Assembly (NCBI RefSeq): GCF_024362695.1
Contig: NC_065406.1
Location: 9,548,001-9,612,000, forward strand
DNA from: Pectinophora gossypiella
Taxonomy: Eukaryota; Arthropoda; Insecta; Lepidoptera; Gelechiidae
Reading direction: 5' to 3'
DNA length: 64,000 nt
In this document: one piece after another, positions 54,001 through 62,600 of the stretch
Layout: each line of letters begins with the position of its first letter
Position numbering within the stretch: position 1 is the first letter of the stretch
Position numbers and translations under genes: made by a program
The notes under the pieces: generated by a model
What the model was told of the DNA's origin: nothing
Databases searched by the model: none
What the model saw: only the letters and a program-made list of their open reading frames with translations

Positions 54001-57000
54001 CGGTCTGGGCTGGGGCGGTCCACACTAACGGAGATACAGGAAATTATATTAGTTGATGCTTAGTCACTTTAGCTTTTCTTTGCAGTTGGCCAAATCAAAG
54101 CGAAATAAATAAATGAAAATAATTCTTAAGTACCTACTTAATTTTTTTTAACCTTGACCTTTTGGATTGTATGAGTAGTAGGTACGTAATTTTACGCTAA
54201 TAGGTTAATTAACTAATAGGTTATAGGTTAATTGAGTTCAACGATACGCAATCTGGATTCAAGCTTTATATACTGGCGACATGTAAAGTAAGGAGTAACG
54301 AAGTTCAATAGCCCTAGTAGAACAGAAATAAAGAGTAATAATTTATTTTTTTACGGCCGAGCCAGTAGATAAAATCAGAAATATTTACAATAAAAAGTAA
54401 ACTGACCTGTTTCCGCCCAGTACGTGTCTGCCCCTGTCGTCCCAGGAGTCTCGTCTGCCGGAGTACCTCCCACCGGGGTCCCCCGCCCCTGCCACAACCA
54501 AAACACCACTAATTCACTAAAACCCCATCATTATTTTCCCCGAATTTTACTCACACATAAAACTTTTAACAGCAATAGTTTTCACAAAGCCTAATTAATT
54601 AAAAGCCAGCGCTCCACTCATAAAATTTGGTAGGAAGCGATGGAAAATAATTAAAAGAGACGAGAGTTTAAAACTGGAGTGGAATGGGCGAAGTAATAAT
54701 TGAGATTGATGTTTTGCGTACCGGGACTGCCGAGTCTCTTCACGTGGTCTGCTTCCAGGGACGAGAAGGGGCTGCCCTGGTCGAGGTTGTCTTGCGAGCC
54801 GTACGAGCTGTACATCTTGTAGTTGGATCGTTTCTCCACCACTTTCTTTGTGGTCGTCACTGGACTGTATCGCTCAGTCGGGCTGCTTACCCTATCGTAA
54901 AAATTCAAATAGGTATCAGGCATAAAACCAATCTATTTCCGCCGCGCAGAGCTGTAAAGTCGAACGTCAGTTGCATGGATTTTCATATAAATTAGATTTC
55001 CCCCCAAACCACTGTTTTCTTGCAGCTGGCGTCTAATCCGCCTGCAACAGTAAATTCAATACAAAATTGCACAAAAGATTTTAACTTCAGAACGCTTAAC
55101 AGGTTTTTGTAATTTTAACACTTAAAGTTGAGGAAAGTAACGTTATATTGACACATATAAAAATAGGCATATAACAACTGATTACTAGTATGAGGGAGCT
55201 CGGTGGCGCAGCGGTAAACGCGCTCGGTCTGCGATTGTTGAAGTTAAGCAACTTTCGCAAAGGCCGGTCATAGGATGGGTGACCGCCAAAAAAAAGTTTT
55301 CATCTCGAGCTCCTCCGTGCTTCGGAAGGCACGTTAAGCCGTTGGTCCCGGCTGCATTAGCAGTCGTTAATAACCATCAATCCGCACTGGGCCCGCGTGA
55401 TGGTTTAAGGCCCGATCTCCCTATCCATCCATAGGGAAGGCCCTTGCCCCAGCAGTGGGGACGTTAATGGGCTGATGATGATAAGTATGAGGCAAAATAT
55501 AGCTAGCATGGCTAGTATGAGGTAAAATTATGAATGAAAAAGCAACTGATTTGTCGACTTCCTGCAGAGAGTTGACTTACTGTGAATTGATTTATACGCA
55601 ACAAGCGGCTGTTTTCCCGTCACGACTTTTCGGAATAAACAAAAAATGTTGATGTTTTTTTAATAAGCATTTTTACGCAGCTGGTGTGCCGAGACATATT
55701 CAAAGGTAAAATAATATGACTAAGTAAAATGATCCGTGCTTCGGAAGGTACGTTAAGCCGTTGGTCCCAGTTACAACTTACTGATGTAAGTAAGTAGTCG
55801 CTACATGAGCAATTTAGATCTATGAAGATGTTTTTCGCCTACCGAGTGACCTCCAAGTCCTTGTCCAACCTACGACCTCCGTGGTCCAGTGGTTGAGCAT
55901 TGGGCTCAACCGGAGGTCCCGGGTTCAAATCCCGCTGGGGACATATCACAAAAATCACTTTGTGATCTTTAGTTTGGTTAGAACTTGATTGTCCAAAAAG
56001 TAAGATGATCCGTGCTTCGGAAGGCCCATTAAGCCGTTGATCCCGGTTACTATTTACTGATGTACGAGTAAGTGAGTAATCGTTACATGAGCCATGTCAG
56101 GGGCCTTTGGTGGCTCAATCGTAACCCTGATACCGGAGTTGATGAGGCTGGTATTCCACCTCACAACCCGCACAATAAGAAGAAGAATGTTATAGTTAGT
56201 ACCTTAAACTAAAATCTCAACACAAACATAGTTTCTCTACAACACGTACGGTCACGAGCATTATAATATACACTTTGGTACCATGTCACATTAAATTTTT
56301 TGTCAAATTGAACTGTAAGTCTCACTAAATGTCAAATATGTTAGTGCGACAGAGTCTTAAAGTGGGTACATAATATTGCTCATGTCATGACTGTACAATA
56401 CTTTCTCATTGAACATAATATACCTACTATATCTAGGTATTTCGTTCCCTACGTTACCTGTTAATTGGACTGGCTGCCCTATTAAGCGGGCTGTCTTTCC
56501 TCGTTAGTGGGCTGGATGTGCGGCCGACTGGACTCGTCGCTCTATAGGGGCTGGTGGCTCTATATGGACTGCTGGACCTGTTTACATCAAGCCGCGAACC
56601 ATTGCCCAAGTGCTTCGTCGTTATAGGACTGGCAGTCAAATTCCTCGGACTCTCTGATCCGTATCTATAGTCTTTCTTATTCACTCGAGAGTAAGTGGAG
56701 TCCGTGACGTCATAGCTCTTGTCTTTGACGTCAGAGCTGAAGGAAGACTTGTAGTAGTCGATGGAGTCGCGTCGCTCCTCGCGGCGGTCGAAAGAGCTCG
56801 TACTGTGTTTCGTTGTGTTCGTCTCGTATAAGTTGTAGTGATTTAAAGGGCTTTCCGATCTTAATCGCGTTACTGGAAGAAATATTAAAGATACTGTACA
56901 TTCGGAATAGGCTAGGTTCCAACTAGACAAATCAGTCACTTTTAACTAAACGTCAATACACGAAATTACTATGGAATTTGTATGGAAAAGCACACTGTGA

Positions 57001-59610
57001 CGTCATAGAAAAACGTGATAAAATCTCGGACTTATTATTAAATAAGTGCGTTGTTCTTGTTTAAAATTCAGAAATAAGTTAAATAGAAAAAAGGAAATGT
57101 TTTTCATTAGTTTTAGATGTGTCTTTATTTAGTAATTAAATTAAAAAATTAAATATAAGGAACCTAGTACACCATCCAATTCGTAAAATATACTTATACT
57201 ATTTTTCAAGCGCAATGCAGATATTGTTTTCCAAAACATTACGGAAATATATGTTAATCACAGATTTCAGCGACTGTATTTGTGGATATTTATTATTTAC
57301 CTGGACTGGAAACTCTGGCTGTGTAGGGCAGGGGACTGGCACTGTCTCTGGGCTTCTTGGTGCGAGATCCCACACGGAACATGTGCGGCGAACCTTGCAC
57401 ATCGTAGCCGTTGAAGTAAATGTACAACTGGAACCAGATTGTACATAAGTACATTAGATTACTAACTGTAACCTAGAGGGCAAATACTAACGTGAATCGA
57501 TGAGGGAATTATGTATCCAGCATTTGTAGCGCACGAATTAAACTGATATCTCAAAATAGTGCAAGTAATTTTTAGAAAGTAAGAAAGAAACATTTATTAT
57601 TTAGGACACCACAGACACGGATTACATATATACGTAACACAATTTCTATCAAGTGGGTTGTGAGATGTATGATGAACCTCAGCAACTCGGGTGATTATTA
57701 TTGCGCCGCCAAAGCCCCCTGACATGGCTATGAGAACCGATAAGTAGTAACTGGGAACAAAGGTTTAACGTGCATTCCGAAGCACGGATCATCTTACTTT
57801 CAGACAATCGGATGATGAGCCTGTAATGTCTTAACCAATCTAGGGATCACAAAAAGATTTTCACCGGGATGCGAACCCGGGCCCTCCGGATTGTGAGCCC
57901 AACGCTCAACCACTGGACCACGGAGGTCGTTATATTATATTTCATGGGGTGAGGAAATTTAACAGATATAAGTACGTAAAAGGATGACCTACTCATAAAG
58001 TCATTTCACACTCAAGCGCGGTACTTGAGCGTCGGAGAATTAAGGTACATTATATAAGCTTTTGCTCGCGGATTCGCTCACGTCAAATTTGGGGTAACAC
58101 GGTTCCCCTTTCCTAATGTAACAAAATTTAGCTGCCTACCTTGAAAACTGCGAAAAGTCCCATATACTCGTAAAATTTCACCCCTTCTTTGAAGGGATTG
58201 GGAGCAGATTCACGATTTTATTGTTAGTCACAAATAGTCCGCGTGCCAATTTTTAGCTTTCAACCTTGAAAATTGCGGAATGTTCCATGCAAACTTCCAC
58301 CATTTGAGAGGTGGTTAGAAAGAGACAAATTATATAGCCTATGTCACTCTCCACCCTTCAACTATCTCCACTTAAAAAATCACGTCAATTCGTCGCTATA
58401 TTTTGTCGTGAAAGACGAACAAACAAACAGACAGACACACACACACACACACACACACCACTTGTAAATTTCCATTGTCCATTTATAATAATATTTGCCT
58501 GCTTACCCTATGTTTCCCAGCTGCTTTAGGCATGAACGTCGCGCGGTATTTAGTCGAACTTAGTTTCTCAAGCGCACACATGACGCTGCGTTTGTCATGG
58601 ACAATGTCCAATTGTAGGTCTCCCTTGACGCCGCAGCCACTGGTGTCCAGCTCGAAGGAATGAGGCTTCAAGGGTTCGGCGCCTTCCAACGCGCCAGGGC
58701 TTAGACGCACTCCTGACGGGTCGAACACTTCGCAGGTGAAAGGACCTCCCTGTGGAAAAATACGTTTGTTTATTTCATCTTTGCAAGAGGTGGAATTCTT
58801 TATGTTTTGTTTTATGTTGTTCATACGAGTATAAGAGGATTAAGTGCCTGGTTGAGTTTAAAAAGCATCTGTTGAGTTTGAAGATAATAAGCTACTAATA
58901 ATGAGCTACTTGTAAATGTGAGCATGCGATGTTTGCCATCGTAAATTCAACGTATATTTATGCCAAAAAAGAACCAAAACGAATACGAATTAGGCACTAG
59001 ATCTAACTTCAACTGAAAGCATGATATGCGCTGGTAGAATTTCCGCTTTGTATGAAAATAATGATCACTAATACAGAACAGGCGTGAGTTTACGATGTAT
59101 GTAATATAGAACAGATACATACATACATAAACTCACGCCTGGGTAAGCAGAGACTATGGGAATTCCATTTGCTTCGATCCTGACGCACTTCTCTTGCTTC
59201 CTCCACATTCATCAATTGTTTCATACACGCACGCCGGTTCAGAGTAGATTGTACTAAACCTTTTCTAAGGACATCTCCAATTTGGTCAATGTACGTCCTT
59301 CTAGGTCTTCCTGCCCAACCTTCGCTTTATATACCGCTTTCGTAATCTTATTAAAAAAATAAAATAAAATAATTGTTTATTGTCATAGAAAAGATCGACA
59401 CAAGATTGGGTGCTACAGCTAGGACACACAAATGCTACAGAAGTATAACCCTGCTACCTGAACTAGGAGACCTGTATCTCAGGGAGCAGTGTTCAGCAAT
59501 TACATCTTTTATAACATCAGTTTAGGCAGACCATTTTTAAACTGAATTTATTTGACAATAAACTGTGCTTAAATAAGAACAAATAAACATGCATTTTGTA
59601 TGTAAATTGG

Positions 59611-59646
<36 letters not shown>

Positions 59647-62600
59647 ATATTAGTGTGTGTGTGTGTGTTTGTGTGTAACTGTGTGAGTGTTTGCGATAGC
59701 CCTACGACTTAAATGTTGTCTTGGGTTCAGAAACTGCTATCGTGCTATAAGCAGCTTCCACTAACGCATGTACGTGTGCAATTATGTTTTAAGGATTTGT
59801 GAAAAATAACAGGGCAACTGCGTTAGCAACAAAGCTAGGTTAAGATTTGTATGTAAAAGCAAATAACGCATTGGTCAAGTAAGCAGATTATGCAATGAAT
59901 TTCAATAGTTCCTCAGTTTTAGAGTAGTTCAAATTAAGAATCCAATTTACGACTTTATGTTTAACTTCATATTTATTTAGATCCCTTAGACTTAGAATTT
60001 TATCGATTTTTCTATATAATAAGGAGCCCAAGACATAGAAATGATGTTCAGTGAATCCAGTTTTATGCGGGACAGCAGGCAAGGCATTCCTACGTTGTGA
60101 TTTGTCAGATGGTGGCGTTATTTTATGCACGCGTAAGACTGATTTTAGCACAAAGAGTTTCCTGACAGTTAGGACTTTGCAATCCAAATAAAGTTGTTCT
60201 GTAGGGTATATAAACGGCTTTTTTGACACCACTTTTAATACCGCTCTTTGTGCTCTTTCCACTTTTAGCATGCCACTTTTAATCGCACCGCCCCATACTG
60301 GTATGCAATATGAGATTATAGACTGACACAATGCATTATAAGTCATTCTTAGTACTTCACTACAGGCACTATTTCTTAATAACTTAAAGATGTATATCAG
60401 ATGTACAACCTTAGTAGAAATGTAATCCATCTGCTTGTTCCAGCAAAGACGATCGTCAATCTGCACCCCTAGGTATTTGACAGTATTAGCTTTATTTAAT
60501 TTATGACAAGAGCAACTATCAGAAGATCTAGTACATTTGTGTGCTTTTAGTACGAAATGGTTTTGAATTGTGACGTATAGAGAAGGGGATGAAATTAGTC
60601 TTGCCCAAATTAAGAGTGAGTAAATTAGTACTTAGCCACCTCACCACAACCGATAGTACATCCTCAGCTCGATCCCTTACCTGGTCCCAGTCACTACCCC
60701 GAACAATAATAGCGGTATCATCTGCATATGTATATAGATTACAATTTGGGAGGGAAAGCTTACACAGATCATTAATATAGACCTGAAATAGAGTCGGTCC
60801 AAGAATACTACCTTGCGGGACTCCACAGAGTATAGTTTCTTATTATCCTTCATCTGCGTGTCCAAACCATAAGTTGGTTTGGATTCCATTCACAATCTTA
60901 GTCACTATATCTTCTTTTCTTTCATCTCTCTCTTATCACACTGTTTCTCATTCGACAGATAAGATCGATTTTTATTTCGTTTATGTGATGTCATGCATGA
61001 CCGGATCGTGAATTTGTGGGGCCCTGGGCTGAAACTACTTGGGGGCCTATCTTAATACTCAACTAATAGCAAAAAATATTTTAACAGACATTTTTTTTTT
61101 CAAATTATGGTCTACTTTTTAGCGGGATCTGGGGGCCCCTTGTAATCCCGGGGCCCTGGGCTGCAGCCCAATCAGCCCATAGGTAGATCCGGTCATGATG
61201 TCATGTGATATCCGATTTTTGATAATAAACAAAGTTTACCAATGTTTATGCTTCTATGCTGTTCTGGGAGCAAATAAAAAACATAGAACACGTTCAGCTG
61301 CTTGTCTTCCCGGGCATGTCGTAAAAACCGACAGAGGGATTGCGTCCTCTAACATGATGGACTAATGTTATGGGCGATAGGCTGATCCCTTATCACCATA
61401 AGGTTCATCATATCCATCTTTGGACTTCGTATCAACAGTGGCTGCAAGTTGTCTTTGATTACTTGTGGCTCTGCCCACCCCATTTGGGATTACGGGCGTG
61501 AGTTTATGTATGTATGTACCAATATTTATATTGATAATAATTTCATACAAAACTGAAAATGCTGACAGTGTGTATGATTGGAAAAAAATGTAAGTACATA
61601 TTTGTTTTTAGCATTAATAATTTTGAGCTGAAGAATAGGTGCAATGGCAGTAGCTGTTGCTTTCTCACAATATCATATTTGGAACCATCAAATGCAAATT
61701 GCCTTTAAGTGAGAGATTTAACTATTATTTGAACCGGAATGTTTGTCAAAATAGTAGACAATGTTTAAACAGGGTTCCCCTCTGACAACGACAACTCCCT
61801 AAACCAATACGCTTTATTCGTGTCTATTTGTAAATATACGTGCTTGAGAGGTTAAATCGTATATCTATTTAAAGAACGTGAGGCGAACTTCGCGACCTGA
61901 GCCAATGGTCCAGAATGATTTTGTTTATGTGTGTTATTGTGTAAACCGAAGAACTTAAAACTCAAAAAAATATCTAGCGCATTATGTATGTAACAAAATG
62001 TGAATAAAATAATACCACGTTTTCATTTAAGTTAATATTTATTCATCTGAATCATCTAACGTATCGCTACAAAAACTTAAACTTCGTCACTGGTATTTCC
62101 GACTTTTATAATAAAATCTTCCATTTCATTTTTCATTCCCATGTCTTTTTCCCAATATTCATTTTCAAGGTTCTGGACGTGTTTAAATAAATAGTAATAA
62201 ATTATGTGAGCGAGATTATAATCGATAAACGCGGTCGATACGGACTCGTGCGACACTAAGACTAAGACGCCGCGGGGACTGTGCGGGTGTGCGGGGCGAC
62301 CCCGCCTCCGCGGCTCACCTCATGCCCCGATTGCCATGTCGACCTGTCGTCAACAGTAGATGTATAGTCGCTATGGTCCTGTAGTACATCGGCTTGCTTC
62401 GCAATCGGGGAGCGCCGATTCAAACCCCGGTACCAGACTTGCTAATCTATCTTAAGTACTACAGTTTTCACTAACACAGTTGGATCGACCATTATAGACG
62501 GCGATACGGCTGACCACCCATCACGTTGGTAAGGAAAGCTCTTCACTGCCAGGTTTGGATACCGCAGTGGATGTACCTCTGACAGTCTTGAGCTAATGTT

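Larger units (their letters stand above)
54892..56457 (-). other. Intron w5-w6
   Basis: 1,566 bp with SINE-C (55195-55486), SINE-B pieces (55729-56190) and a D2 MITE (56247-56395). 54892-55194 holds nothing recognised. Confidence 0.8.
57428..58506 (-). other. Intron w3-w4
   Basis: 1,079 bp with SINE-B (57650-57935, minus), a decayed repeat (58050-58430) and a CA microsatellite. Confidence 0.75.

Noticed and set aside
59888..60466. 192-codon open frame as a possible host gene
   Set aside because: It continues a reverse transcriptase fragment with YADD and PQGSILGP motifs just upstream in another frame; a LINE remnant.
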